The notes under the pieces: generated by a model | What the model saw: the letters and a program-made list of their open reading frames with translations, nothing else | What the model was told of the DNA's origin: nothing | Database searches by the model: none | In this document: piece by piece, positions 16,438-24,384 of the stretch | Position numbering within the stretch: the stretch's first letter is position 1 | Layout of the letters: every line of letters starts with the position of its first letter | NCBI GenBank assembly: GCA_021809105.1 | Contig: JAKBAM010000001.1 | Coordinates: 62,001-126,000, forward strand | Length of the DNA: 64,000 bases | Reading direction: 5' to 3' | Source of the DNA: Actinomycetes bacterium | GTDB taxonomy: Bacteria; Actinomycetota; Acidimicrobiia; Acidimicrobiales; Palsa-688 | Translations under genes and position numbers: made by a program

Positions 16438-17313
16438 TCAGCGGCGACGGCGGAGCCGGCCGCCGAACCGGCGGTCGTCGGCGTACTCCCCGTCGTCGAA
16501 GAAGTCGTCGAGCGCCTGCTCTTCGGATTCGGTCCGGTCATCGACCCGATTGGGCCCGTCGACGTCGATGACTGCCCGGCGTGGACCTGGCACCGCTGCC
16601 ACCTCGCCGGTCGCTTCAGCTCGGTCCGCCGGACTGGGCGTCCACATCGTCGTGTCCAGCGAAGGTTCCTCAGGCGCCGGCTGCGATGAGCCGCTCTCGG
16701 CAGGCGCCTGCGACGGATCGGGTGATACCGGCGCCTGAGCGGGAGCGGCTTGACGCGGTAGCTCCAGGGGCGTGCTGGCGGGAGGAGCCGAGACCGCACC
16801 AGCACGCTCCACCGCGGACAGAGCCTCCTTGAGGCTGGCAGTCAGGTGGACCCGATGGTCGTCGATCCACCGGTGCATGGCATCGATCTCCGCCTGGGCC
16901 CGCTGGCGGGACGACTCGAGGTTGGCCAGCTCGGTGCGGATGGCACTCAGGGCCTCGTCGTGGGTGCGTCGGGTGCGCTCCTCAGTCTCGGCGAGCAGGC
17001 TTTGAGCCTGCTGCTCGGCACCCGCGAGTATGCGCGACGCCTGCTCACGAGCCTCCTGGACGGCCATGTCCGCGGTGCGCTGCGCTAGCACGAGCGTCCG
17101 GCGAAGAGTCTCCTCGCTGCTGCTACCGACGCTTGACTCTGCGGCAGCCGCCTCCGCTCGCTGGGCCCGCTCAACGGCCTTTCGCAGCCGATCCTGGATG
17201 ACTTCCATGCCGGCCGCCACCTGCTCCAGGAACTGGTCGACGTCCTCGGGATGGTACCCCCGCATCTTCTCGCGGAACTCGACCTCGCGCAGGGTCTTCG
17301 GCGACACGTCCAT
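16438..17313 (-). CDS. divIVA: DivIVA-domain cell-pole/division scaffold
   Basis: 291 residues. The N-terminal DivIVA membrane-binding module is clear: SPKTLREVEFREKMRGYHPEDVDQFL is its core, so it should bind curved membrane and recruit wall-synthesis factors at poles and septa, like Wag31. A long Ala/Glu/Arg-rich coiled coil (about 30-170) follows. The C-terminal region is disordered, rich in Pro/Ala/Ser, and ends acidic then basic (GGRLRRRR). Position at the end of the ftsZ-sepF-yggT run is the usual actinobacterial order. A TAGCAT -10 element 6 bases before the ATG suggests an additional leaderless promoter of its own. Confidence 0.88.
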   Translation of the reverse strand: MDVSPKTLREVEFREKMRGYHPEDVDQFLEQVAAGMEVIQDRLRKAVERAQRAEAAAAESSVGSSSEETLRRTLVLAQRTADMAVQEAREQASRILAGAEQQAQSLLAETEERTRRTHDEALSAIRTELANLESSRQRAQAEIDAMHRWIDDHRVHLTASLKEALSAVERAGAVSAPPASTPLELPRQAAPAQAPVSPDPSQAPAESGSSQPAPEEPSLDTTMWTPSPADRAEATGEVAAVPGPRRAVIDVDGPNRVDDRTESEEQALDDFFDDGEYADDRRFGGRLRRRR

Positions 17314-17319
17314 GCCGAC

Positions 17320-17325
17320 ATGCTA
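17320..17325 (-). promoter_or_regulatory. Candidate -10 element of divIVA (leaderless start)
   Basis: TAGCAT on the minus strand, 6 bases before ATG 17313. There is no Shine-Dalgarno sequence before the gene, which supports a leaderless transcript starting inside the dcw run. Confidence 0.4.
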
Positions 17326-17364
17326 GTGGCGGACAACCCCCCCACGGGCGGACCATCGGGCGGG

Positions 17365-17637
17365 TCAGAGGCGAGCGAGCACCTGGCTCACGATCACCTC
17401 GACCACGATGATCGCCACGAGGAACGAAACGTCGAACATTCCCACCGGCGGGATCAGACGCCGGAAGGGAGCCAGGACCGGCTCGGTAAGGGTGAACACA
17501 ACCCGGCGAACCCCGTTCAGGGGCGAGTCGCCCGAGTAGGGGAACCAGCTCAACACGGCGCGCGCCAGGAGCACGAAAACATAGAGATTGCCCAGATCAA
17601 CCAGCAGCCGGCCGACCTGGCTCGTGGCAAGGATCAC
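17365..17637 (-). CDS. yggT: YggT family membrane protein
   Basis: 90 residues with two hydrophobic segments, LLVDLGNLYVFVLLARAVLSW and the C-terminal FLVAIIVVEVIVSQVL. Between them is the family core RVVFTLTEPVLAPFRRLIPP. YggT proteins sit between sepF and divIVA in many Gram-positive genomes and are linked to division or envelope integrity, but no biochemical role is settled. The GTG start at 17637 lies 1 base after the sepF stop codon, so translation is probably coupled to sepF. Confidence 0.88.
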   Translation of the reverse strand: MILATSQVGRLLVDLGNLYVFVLLARAVLSWFPYSGDSPLNGVRRVVFTLTEPVLAPFRRLIPPVGMFDVSFLVAIIVVEVIVSQVLARL

Positions 17638-17638
17638 G

Positions 17639-18160
17639 CTAGGACCGGTACAAGCCGCGCTCTTCGAGGCGGCGCTTCTCCTCGGCGGAAACCTCGACGT
17701 TGGATGGTGTGAGCAGGAACACCTGGTCCGCCACCTTGTCCATGCTGCCGCCGAGGGCGTAGGTCACTCCCGAACAGAAGTCGATCATGCGCCGCGACAG
17801 CTGCGGTTCGGCGTTTTGGAGGTTGACGATGACCGGCTGCCCATTCTTGAACCGATCTCCGACCTCCTGAGCATCGGCGAAACGGACCGGCGCCACGACA
17901 TGGACCTTGGCACTCTGCACCGGAGTAATGGACCGCACCGCCTGGGGCCGGGGAGTGACCGTCACGCCGTTGCTCGGGTCGCCGCCAGCGTCGCGCGACA
18001 TCGGGCGCACCACCGACACGGGTGCCTCCTGCGGTTCGGGCATGGGTCGGCGGGATTGTTGAAGCCCCGCAGGGGGTGGCTCGTCGTAGCCCCCATACTC
18101 TTCGTAGTCATCCGTGAGCCCCAGGTACACCATCGCCCTGTGCATGATTCCTGATGCCAT
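17639..18160 (-). CDS. sepF: Cell division protein SepF
   Basis: 173 residues. It has an N-terminal amphipathic helix for membrane binding (MASGIMHRAMVYLGLTDDYE), a Pro/Arg-rich linker, and the C-terminal SepF core (about 85-165). The core includes VQSAKVHVVAPVRFADAQ, IVNLQNAEPQLSRRMIDFCS and GVTYALGGSMDKVADQVFLL. SepF tethers FtsZ filaments to the membrane and replaces FtsA, which is absent from this window, as usual in actinobacteria. A good GGAGG ribosome site lies 6 bases before the ATG. It follows yggS in the run; FtsZ carries the matching C-terminal tail ([10 protein letters not shown]). Confidence 0.95.
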   Translation of the reverse strand: MASGIMHRAMVYLGLTDDYEEYGGYDEPPPAGLQQSRRPMPEPQEAPVSVVRPMSRDAGGDPSNGVTVTPRPQAVRSITPVQSAKVHVVAPVRFADAQEVGDRFKNGQPVIVNLQNAEPQLSRRMIDFCSGVTYALGGSMDKVADQVFLLTPSNVEVSAEEKRRLEERGLYRS

Positions 18161-18185
18161 CTGCAGCCTCCAAGTGGTCCCGAGC

Positions 18186-18881
18186 CTATCGTCGCAATGC
18201 CATCGGCCCCGACCGGGGGCCGAACAGAGCCCGGCCGAGGCGCAGCATCGTCGCCCCTTCGGCCGCAGCCAGATCGAAATCGTCGCTCATCCCCATCGAC
18301 AACTCGGGCAGGCCGAGGCGGCCCGCCAACGTCGCCAACGAGCCGAAGCACCGCTTCGCCATCGAGCGGTCACGGGGCGCCACAGTCATGAGCCCCCGCA
18401 CGTCGAGTCCGAGGTCCAACCCGCGACGCACCAGGTCGGGCGCGTCGGCGGGGGCGCAACCGTGCTTGCTCTCCTCGCGGCCCAGGTTGACCTCGATCAG
18501 AACGGCGGCGCCGGGGCTCCTGCTCGCCAGAGCGGATAGCACCTCGCTGCGATCGACCCCTTGCCACAGGCTCACGAGCGATGCCAGCCCGGCGACCTTG
18601 TTCCGCTGCGGAGAGCCGAGGAAGTGCCATCGGACGCCAGCAGGCGCATTGGGAGCCTTGGCCCGCAGCTCCTGCGCGTAGTTCTCCCCCAGATCCGCCA
18701 AACCGGCAGCCATGGCTGCCTCGACCGCGTCCACGCCGAAACCCTTGGTCACCGCCACCACCTTGACCCTGTCCGGGTCTCCGACGATGTCTGCCAACCG
18801 GCCCCTGATCCTGGCCAGGCGCAGGGCCAAGCTTCCCGTGCCCGATACGGCGCCATCGCACTGGGCTGGGCCGGCCATCAT
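18186..18881 (-). CDS. yggS: YggS family pyridoxal phosphate-binding protein
   Basis: 231 residues. This is the single-domain alanine-racemase-like fold that binds PLP. The PLP lysine is in VKVVAVTKGF. Further family blocks are LGENYAQELRAKAP, RWHFLGSPQRNK and LSMGMSDDFDLAAAEGATMLRLGRALFG. YggS/YlmE proteins keep PLP homeostasis and have no known racemase activity. I chose ATG 18881, whose start overlaps the pgeF stop in ATGATGG. The gene sits between pgeF and sepF, the conserved order in actinobacteria and firmicutes. Confidence 0.93.
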   Translation of the reverse strand: MMAGPAQCDGAVSGTGSLALRLARIRGRLADIVGDPDRVKVVAVTKGFGVDAVEAAMAAGLADLGENYAQELRAKAPNAPAGVRWHFLGSPQRNKVAGLASLVSLWQGVDRSEVLSALASRSPGAAVLIEVNLGREESKHGCAPADAPDLVRRGLDLGLDVRGLMTVAPRDRSMAKRCFGSLATLAGRLGLPELSMGMSDDFDLAAAEGATMLRLGRALFGPRSGPMALRR

Positions 18882-19597
18882 CGCCCTGACCTGGCGTCGC
18901 GCCAGACGACAGTGGCCTGTCTCGCCCGATCGCGCTCGGCACGCCAGGACCAGTGGTCGGGGGAGCAAGCGGTGCACGTCGGGCTGACCTCGTCAACCAC
19001 GGCACCGGCTCGCCGCAGCGCGGCGCACACGCCGGCCGGAAGGTCGAGAGCCGGGCGCCCGTACCGGTCGGTGCCCCGGAGGCCCTCTCCCCCTAGGGCG
19101 ACCGCTTCCTCCAGGTCTGCGGGCGTGAACGCGTAGCACTCCGGATGGATGCACGGTCCGACGAGAGCGTGCACCCGGGATGCGCCGAGGCACTCCATCG
19201 CCTCCATCGTCGCGTCGAGGACGCCAGCCGCCAGTCCGCGCCATCCTGCGTGGGCCACGGCGAAGACCCCCTCGGGGCTGGAGAGAGCTACCGGCGCGCA
19301 GTCGGCCGTGATCACCGCCAACGCGACATCGTCGCGTTGGGTTACGAGGGCGTCGGCTTCGATCCCGCATCCGTCGCCGGGCCGCAGGACCTCGACCGCC
19401 TTGCGGCCGTGCACCTGCTCCGGGCAGCTCCAAGGGCGGGCGACGATCCGCTGCTGCCTTGCCATCAAGGGCGCCGAAGCCCTCCCGGCAAAGTCCCCCT
19501 CGGCGCGGCCGGTGCAAACAACCCGAGCCCCGCCGACCAGCTTTCGGCGCCAAACCGTGGAAGGGCTCGCCGCCCGGGTCGCCGGCACAAGGACCAC
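18878..19597 (-). CDS. pgeF: Peptidoglycan editing factor PgeF (YfiH/laccase-domain family)
   Basis: 239 residues of the multicopper polyphenol-oxidase-like fold. The family blocks are CPEQVHG, ITADCAPVAL, AVAHAGWRGLAAGVLDATME and VGPCIHPECY. These give the metal-site histidines and cysteine. In E. coli the protein stops incorporation of L-Ser into peptidoglycan; related proteins act on purine nucleosides. The C-terminal block VSPTCTACSPDHWSWRAERD is also typical. The GTG start lies 3 bases after the ftsZ stop, so the pair is probably coupled. The location fits a role in wall quality control. Confidence 0.9.
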   Translation of the reverse strand: MVLVPATRAASPSTVWRRKLVGGARVVCTGRAEGDFAGRASAPLMARQQRIVARPWSCPEQVHGRKAVEVLRPGDGCGIEADALVTQRDDVALAVITADCAPVALSSPEGVFAVAHAGWRGLAAGVLDATMEAMECLGASRVHALVGPCIHPECYAFTPADLEEAVALGGEGLRGTDRYGRPALDLPAGVCAALRRAGAVVDEVSPTCTACSPDHWSWRAERDRARQATVVWRDARSGR

Positions 19598-19600
19598 GCG

Positions 19601-20695
19601 CTACTTGAGGAAATCGGGAACGTCGAAGTCGTCCTCGGACCCGAGGCCCATCTCACCGTCGCCCTCCAGGTCTCGTTCGCTCTCCGCCAGGCCGAGTCCA
19701 CCCGACCCGGAGCGCTCGCGACCGGTCGTCTCTCCGGCGGAGGTGGCCCAGCTGTCGAAGCCGGCGGCGATGACAGTGACGCGCACTTCGTCGCCCATCG
19801 AGTCGTCGATGACCTGGCCGAAGATGATGTTGGCGTCTGGATGAGCCACTCCGTGGATGATCTCAGCGGCCTCGTTGACCTCAAATAGGCCGAGGTCGCT
19901 TCCGCCGGCGATGTTGAGGAGGATTCCCCGCGCTCCATCGATGGATGCCTCCAGCAGCGGCGAGGTGATAGCCAGCTTGGCAGCGGTGAGTGCGCGGCCC
20001 TCGCCCGATGCGGTACCGATCCCCATGATGGCGGTACCGGCGTTGGCCATGATCATCTTGACGTCGGCGAAGTCGGTGTTGATCAAGCCCGGGGTCGTGA
20101 TCAGGTCGGTAATTCCCTGTACCCCTTGCAGGAGCACTTCGTCCGCCATCTTGAAGGCGTTGACCATCGATGTCTTGTCGTTCGAAACGGTCAGTAGCCG
20201 GTCGTTAGGGATGACGATCAAGGTGTCGACCTTCTCCTTGAGCGTCTGAATGCCCGACTCGGCCTGGACCGAGCGGCGCCGACCTTCGAAGCCGAAGGGC
20301 CGGGTCACGACACCGATCGTGAGGGCGCCGAGCCCTTTGGCGATCTCGGCTACGACTGGGGCGCCCCCCGTGCCGGTACCGCCGCCCTTGCCCGCAGTGA
20401 TGAAGACCATGTCGGCCCCCTTGAGCACCTCCTCGATCTCCTCCCGATGCTCTTCGGCGGCCTCGCGGCCGACATCGGGGTCGGAACCGGCACCCAACCC
20501 ACGGGTGAGCTGACGCCCGATATCGAGCTTCACGTCTGCATCGCTCATCAACAGCGCCTGCGCGTCTGTGTTGACGGCGATGAACTCGACGCCCTTGAGA
20601 CCGGCATCGATCATCCGGTTGACGGCATTGACGCCCCCACCGCCGATGCCAACCACCTTGATGACAGCGATGTAGTTCTGGGCTGCACCGGCCAT
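19601..20695 (-). CDS. ftsZ: Cell division protein FtsZ
   Basis: 364 residues from ATG 20695, with GGGAGG five bases upstream. The GTPase signature GGGTGTG is at 104-110, the N-terminal nucleotide loop is [15 protein letters not shown], and the synergy loop is [11 protein letters not shown]. The C-terminal linker is short and acidic, ending [10 protein letters not shown], the conserved tail that binds SepF. FtsZ polymerises into the Z-ring. A longer frame upstream (to 20905) is not needed, because homology starts at [16 protein letters not shown]. Its 5' leader holds a hairpin, direct repeats and a palindrome (see separate entries), implying its own promoter and control. Confidence 0.97.
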   Translation of the reverse strand: MAGAAQNYIAVIKVVGIGGGGVNAVNRMIDAGLKGVEFIAVNTDAQALLMSDADVKLDIGRQLTRGLGAGSDPDVGREAAEEHREEIEEVLKGADMVFITAGKGGGTGTGGAPVVAEIAKGLGALTIGVVTRPFGFEGRRRSVQAESGIQTLKEKVDTLIVIPNDRLLTVSNDKTSMVNAFKMADEVLLQGVQGITDLITTPGLINTDFADVKMIMANAGTAIMGIGTASGEGRALTAAKLAITSPLLEASIDGARGILLNIAGGSDLGLFEVNEAAEIIHGVAHPDANIIFGQVIDDSMGDEVRVTVIAAGFDSWATSAGETTGRERSGSGGLGLAESERDLEGDGEMGLGSEDDFDVPDFLK

Positions 20696-20718
20696 GGAGT
20701 CCTCCCGGGCAGGGCAAC

Positions 20719-20741
20719 AGGTCGGCATCTTGCCGACCTGG
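20719..20741 (-). promoter_or_regulatory. Perfect 9-bp hairpin in the ftsZ leader
   Basis: On the minus strand CAGGTCGGC, loop AAGAT, GCCGACCTG. The stem ends 23 bases before ATG 20695 and just upstream of the GGGAGG ribosome site. No U-run follows, so it is unlikely to be an intrinsic terminator. It may stabilise the message, be a processing site or bind a protein. Confidence 0.5.
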
Positions 20742-20918
20742 GCACTGGTCGTTGGTTGGGTCGTGGTACGGGCTACCCCGGACCGATGGATACGTACAAG
20801 CGTGGCACGTGGAGCCCCCTGCCCCGTGGATGCACCGGTGCAGCCGGAGCGACCGGGTGGGGGACCCACGCAGAAACCAGGTCCGGGCGCTCGACGAGCC
20901 ACCATTCCGATCTCTCTT

Positions 20919-20952
20919 AACTCTCGATCTAAAAGTGAACTTTCGATCTAAA
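20919..20952 (-). repeat. Two 15-base direct repeats upstream of ftsZ
   Basis: Plus-strand AACTCTCGATCTAAA (20919-20933) and AACTTTCGATCTAAA (20938-20952) differ at one base and are spaced 19 bases start to start, about two helical turns. They lie in a locally AT-richer stretch about 225-255 bases before the ftsZ start codon. Tandem sites for a regulator of ftsZ are the likely meaning. Confidence 0.5.
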
Positions 20953-20965
20953 GCACACCTCAAGA

Positions 20966-20981
20966 CCGAGGTCAACCTCGG
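20966..20981 (-). promoter_or_regulatory. 16-base palindrome upstream of the ftsZ direct repeats
   Basis: CCGAGGT-CA-ACCTCGG is a perfect 7+2+7 inverted repeat. A 2-base loop is too tight for an RNA hairpin, so a protein operator is more likely. It sits 13 bases from the direct repeats. Confidence 0.4.
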
Positions 20982-21044
20982 GCTTTGGTCGAGGACGGTA
21001 GTCGCACGGGCCGTCCCGGTCAAGGGCGCCGGCCCCGCGGACCT

Positions 21045-21953
21045 TCACCCCTGTCCCCCGGCCGGCGACGACGTGCCCGACCCCCCACCCGACAGAGCTG
21101 GGCGGTCGGGCACGCTGAGGTCGATCCGGGTCACCCCGCTCAGCGAGCCGTGAGCCAGCACAGCTGCCAGCCCGCTGACCTTGGACAGCAGCTGGTTGGC
21201 GTCCCCGAAGATCACCGTGATGGAACCGACCGACGCAGTGAGGCCGTCGGTCGGGCTAACAGAGACCGATTGGATCTGCCCCTCCAGGGCCGGACCGAAC
21301 GAAGCGGCGAGAGCCAGCTCAGCAGCTAGGGGGCGGCTCGGCTGGACGGTGGGCGCAGCGCCCTTGCCGGGGGCAGTGAGGGCCAAGGCGGCTCCCCCCG
21401 GGCCGGCGCTCCCCGACAGCCAGCTACCTGCGGTTACCGGGTGGACCTGGGCGTTCAGCACAGGCAGGCCGACCCCGACCGCGGGCCCCATGGCCAACAC
21501 ACGTCCGGTGCGGTCGACCACCTCTCGGCCGCCGCCCGCACCTACCACCGCCACGCCGGTCCGGCTGGTCACCGCGATCCGGACCGTCGCCGGCCAGCTG
21601 CGGGCCACCGACGCGATGCCCACCATTGGAAGGTCTTCGAGCCGACGCTGGTCGGCGGCCGCCGCCACGTCGACCATCAGAGCTCGATGGTCCAGACCGA
21701 TCGCTCGCAGGAGGACAGCAGTCGGAAGGGCGGCGCTCGCCCCCGTGACCCGAACGTGACGAACTCTCCAAAGTGAGGTGTGCAAGCTGCCCAGAGCAGC
21801 CCCGGCGAGCGCGATGGCTGCGCTCGCTGCGAGCAGTATGCGCAACCGGCGCCGACCTTCCTGTCTATGGACCTCCACAAGACGTCTATGCATCCGCGGG
21901 TCAATCGGGAGGTGGGGCTGAGTAGTGGTAAGAGGATCTACGACTGTGGACAT
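21045..21953 (-). CDS. ftsQ: Cell division protein FtsQ/DivIB
   Basis: 302 residues: a basic cytoplasmic tail, one membrane helix (about 39-60, LLAASAAIALAGAALGSL), then the extracellular POTRA domain (WRVRHVRVTGASA) and the FtsQ beta domain (ARSWPATVRIAVTSRTGVAVV; VDRTGRVLAMG). FtsQ bridges early and late divisome proteins. The ATG has an excellent AGGAGG seven bases upstream, which lies within the last codons of murB. It is the last gene of the run before the separate ftsZ leader. The C-terminus has a Gly/Ser/Pro tail. Confidence 0.92.
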   Translation of the reverse strand: MSTVVDPLTTTQPHLPIDPRMHRRLVEVHRQEGRRRLRILLAASAAIALAGAALGSLHTSLWRVRHVRVTGASAALPTAVLLRAIGLDHRALMVDVAAAADQRRLEDLPMVGIASVARSWPATVRIAVTSRTGVAVVGAGGGREVVDRTGRVLAMGPAVGVGLPVLNAQVHPVTAGSWLSGSAGPGGAALALTAPGKGAAPTVQPSRPLAAELALAASFGPALEGQIQSVSVSPTDGLTASVGSITVIFGDANQLLSKVSGLAAVLAHGSLSGVTRIDLSVPDRPALSGGGSGTSSPAGGQG

Positions 21954-21955
21954 AT

Positions 21956-22966
21956 CTAAGCCTCCTGTTGAGGTTGACTACCCTGGCGGGGCTCCCGTGC
22001 GAACCCGATGCGTCGGATCTCAGTGGTCAGACACACCCCGGAGTGTTCCTGGACCGCGTCGCGCACGTCTCTGATCAGGTGATCAACGTCGTCTGCTGAG
22101 CCCCCCGGATCGGCTTGTATGAAGTTGGCGTGTTTCTCGGACACCTCAGCCGTGCCGCGGCGCACCCCTTTCATTCCAGCCGCCTCTACCAGGCGGCCTG
22201 CCGAGCTCTCAGGACCCAGACCTGGAGGGTTGGTGAACACCGACCCGGCGTTCTGGCCCCCTGGTTGATGCTCGCGCCTCCACCGCACGATGGCGCGGAT
22301 GGCTTCGGTGCTGGCGACCCGGTCTCCATGGCGCAGCGACAGCTCGACCGCGAGCACCATGTCGGTGGCTCCCAACTCGGAGCGCCGATACCCGTAACCC
22401 AGATCAGCCACGACCACCCGCTCGGTCTTCACGTCGCCCGCGCGGCCAGTCCGCGCAGCCAAGCGGGCTACCGTCACCGCTGTGACGCAGTGAGCCATGT
22501 CCGAGCCGTGGCCGCCCGCGTTCATCCGGGCCGCACCACCGGCTGAACCGGGTACGCCCACCGCCCACTCAAAGCCAGTGAGGGAAGCGTCCGCGCTCCG
22601 GCGGGCCAGGGTCGGCAAAGGCGTTGCCCCCCCTGCCCGCACCTGGGTACCGTCGAATGTGACCGACCCGAAGGCGTTTGGGGCCGGGTCGAGCATCACG
22701 GCGATGCCGGCATACCCCCGGTCGGCCACCAACAGGTTGGACCCGCGCCCTACCGGAAGGACATCCAGCCCGGAAGCCTGGTGAGCCCGAGCCACGGTAC
22801 CGAGGTCCTTGATCCCGGAAACCACGGCGAGGACGGCGGCAGGGCCGCCGACCCGGTAGGTGGTGAGAGCTCCGAGCGGAGCCCCCGTTACGGCCAGCGG
22901 ACCGAGAATGCTACGGGCGACTTCCAGAGCGCCTGGGTCCACACCCTCCACCTCGGTCCCGGTCAA
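21956..22966 (-). CDS. murB: UDP-N-acetylenolpyruvoylglucosamine reductase
   Basis: 336 residues from TTG 22966, which overlaps the murC stop as TTGA and has GGGGAGG seven bases upstream. FAD-binding blocks include TTYRVGGPA, PVGRGSNLLVAD and GVPGSAGGAARMNAGGHG. The catalytic-site block GSVFTNPP gives the Ser proton donor region of type I MurB enzymes, and SEKHANFI follows near the C-terminus. MurB reduces enolpyruvyl-UDP-GlcNAc to UDP-MurNAc with NADPH in the cytoplasm. An ATG further upstream would lie within murC and is not needed. Confidence 0.95.
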   Translation of the reverse strand: MTGTEVEGVDPGALEVARSILGPLAVTGAPLGALTTYRVGGPAAVLAVVSGIKDLGTVARAHQASGLDVLPVGRGSNLLVADRGYAGIAVMLDPAPNAFGSVTFDGTQVRAGGATPLPTLARRSADASLTGFEWAVGVPGSAGGAARMNAGGHGSDMAHCVTAVTVARLAARTGRAGDVKTERVVVADLGYGYRRSELGATDMVLAVELSLRHGDRVASTEAIRAIVRWRREHQPGGQNAGSVFTNPPGLGPESSAGRLVEAAGMKGVRRGTAEVSEKHANFIQADPGGSADDVDHLIRDVRDAVQEHSGVCLTTEIRRIGFAREPRQGSQPQQEA

Positions 22967-24384
22967 CGCGACGCCTCCCCGGCCACCAAGGCGGTTACGG
23001 CGAGGGTCAAATCGCCCGCCCCTAGGGTCAGGCACAGATCACCGGGCAGGAGCAACGATTCGAGGACGGTCGGTAGCGCTTCGAGTCGGGGGACGTAGTG
23101 CACCGGACCCCGGTGGACGGAACGCACCGCGTCCGCCACCAGCCGGCCGGTCACCCCCGGCCGGGGCGGCTCCCCGCTGGAGTAGACGTCGGTCACCACG
23201 ACCACGTCGGCATCGCCGAAGGCATCAGCGAAGTCAGCCCATAGGGCCTCCGTTCGGGAGTACCGGTGGGGCTGGAACACAGCGACGATCCGAGACCATT
23301 CGCCGTCATGGGCGGCGGACAGGGCCGCGCGCACCTCCCCAGGCAGGTGACCGTAATCGTCGACATAGGTGACGCCGTTGCGCTCGCCTCGCCATTCGAA
23401 TCGCCGGCCTACGCCACGGAACTCGGCCAACGCGATTGCTCCGAGGGCAGGGTCCACGCCGATGGCGACCGCCGCAGCGAGCGCCGCTATCGCATTGCGG
23501 GCGTTGTGGAGCCCGGGGACGTGCATCTCTACCGGCACAACCAACCCGCCGCGCTCGGCGACGAAGCGGTACGACGCTCGGCCCGGCTCGGGCCGAGCGA
23601 TCCTCCATCCGGCGCCGGCGTCCACACCGAAAGTCACGACCCCCGCCGCACCACCGCCGGCTTTCCTTCCGACCGCCGCCGCCCCGGCGTCGTCGGCGCT
23701 GACTACCTTCGGCCCCGGAGCGCCGCCCACGAAGAGCTCGAAGGCTGCGTGGAGGGCATCGAGCGAACCGAAGTGCTCGAGGTGGTCCGGCTCGACGTTG
23801 GTGACGATGACCATTTCCGCGCCCAACTCCAAGAATGTCCCGTCGCTCTCGTCGGCTTCGACCACGATCCACGGCCCCTTCGCCCAGCGAGCTCCAGGCC
23901 CCAGACCTGCTACGTCACCTCCGATGACGAACGACGGCTGTAGGCCGGCCCGCTCGAGCACGAGGGCCAGCATCGCCGAGGTCGTGGTCTTGCCATGTGT
24001 GCCGGCGACGGCGATCACCCGCCGCTGGCGACAGATCGCGCTCAGAATCGCTCCTCGGGAGAGCACCGGGATGCCCAGCCGGGCGGCTTCGGCCACCTCA
24101 GGGTCATCGGCTGGGACCGCCGTCGAGGCCGTCACCAGGTCGACGCCAGCGACGAGCTCAGGGTGGTGGCCCGAAGCCGTCTGGATCCCGGCCAGATGGA
24201 GGCGCTGCAAGGTGGGTGATGGATGCCGGTCGCTGCCTGTGACGGTGTGGCCCATTGCTGCCAGGACGGTGGCAATGCCGCTCATGCCGGCGCCTCCGAC
24301 CCCCACCACATGCACTTGGAGCGGCCGCCCGAGCGACAACAGGCCACGGGGCTCGCTTGGCGGGGTTCCTCGGGGATCAGCCAC
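22963..24384 (-). CDS. murC: UDP-N-acetylmuramate--L-alanine ligase
   Basis: 473 residues. The N-terminal UDP-binding block is VVGVGGAGMSGIATVL. The ATP P-loop is AGTHGKTTTS (Lys132), EPDHLEHFG follows in the central domain, and the C-terminal block is DDYGHLPGE. MurC usually reads DDYGHHP at that last place, so one His is Leu here. MurC adds L-Ala to UDP-MurNAc, the first step of the stem peptide. The GTG start overlaps the murG stop by 8 bases. It is the only Mur ligase in the window besides MurE. Confidence 0.95.
   Translation of the reverse strand: MADPRGTPPSEPRGLLSLGRPLQVHVVGVGGAGMSGIATVLAAMGHTVTGSDRHPSPTLQRLHLAGIQTASGHHPELVAGVDLVTASTAVPADDPEVAEAARLGIPVLSRGAILSAICRQRRVIAVAGTHGKTTTSAMLALVLERAGLQPSFVIGGDVAGLGPGARWAKGPWIVVEADESDGTFLELGAEMVIVTNVEPDHLEHFGSLDALHAAFELFVGGAPGPKVVSADDAGAAAVGRKAGGGAAGVVTFGVDAGAGWRIARPEPGRASYRFVAERGGLVVPVEMHVPGLHNARNAIAALAAAVAIGVDPALGAIALAEFRGVGRRFEWRGERNGVTYVDDYGHLPGEVRAALSAAHDGEWSRIVAVFQPHRYSRTEALWADFADAFGDADVVVVTDVYSSGEPPRPGVTGRLVADAVRSVHRGPVHYVPRLEALPTVLESLLLPGDLCLTLGAGDLTLAVTALVAGEASR

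Larger units (their letters stand above)
20696..21044 (-). promoter_or_regulatory. Long ftsZ leader / promoter region between ftsQ and ftsZ
   Basis: 349 bases with no gene I can support. They contain a strong hairpin near the start codon, two 15-base direct repeats in a stretch of locally lower GC, and a 16-base palindrome. An in-frame extension of ftsZ to 20905 exists but looks unlike FtsZ. The layout suggests an ftsZ-specific promoter with operators and a structured leader of about 200 bases. Confidence 0.55.

Noticed and set aside
20696-20905. N-terminal extension of FtsZ to 20905
   Set aside because: The added 70 residues have no FtsZ similarity, while ATG 20695 has a good ribosome site and begins exactly at the conserved sequence.
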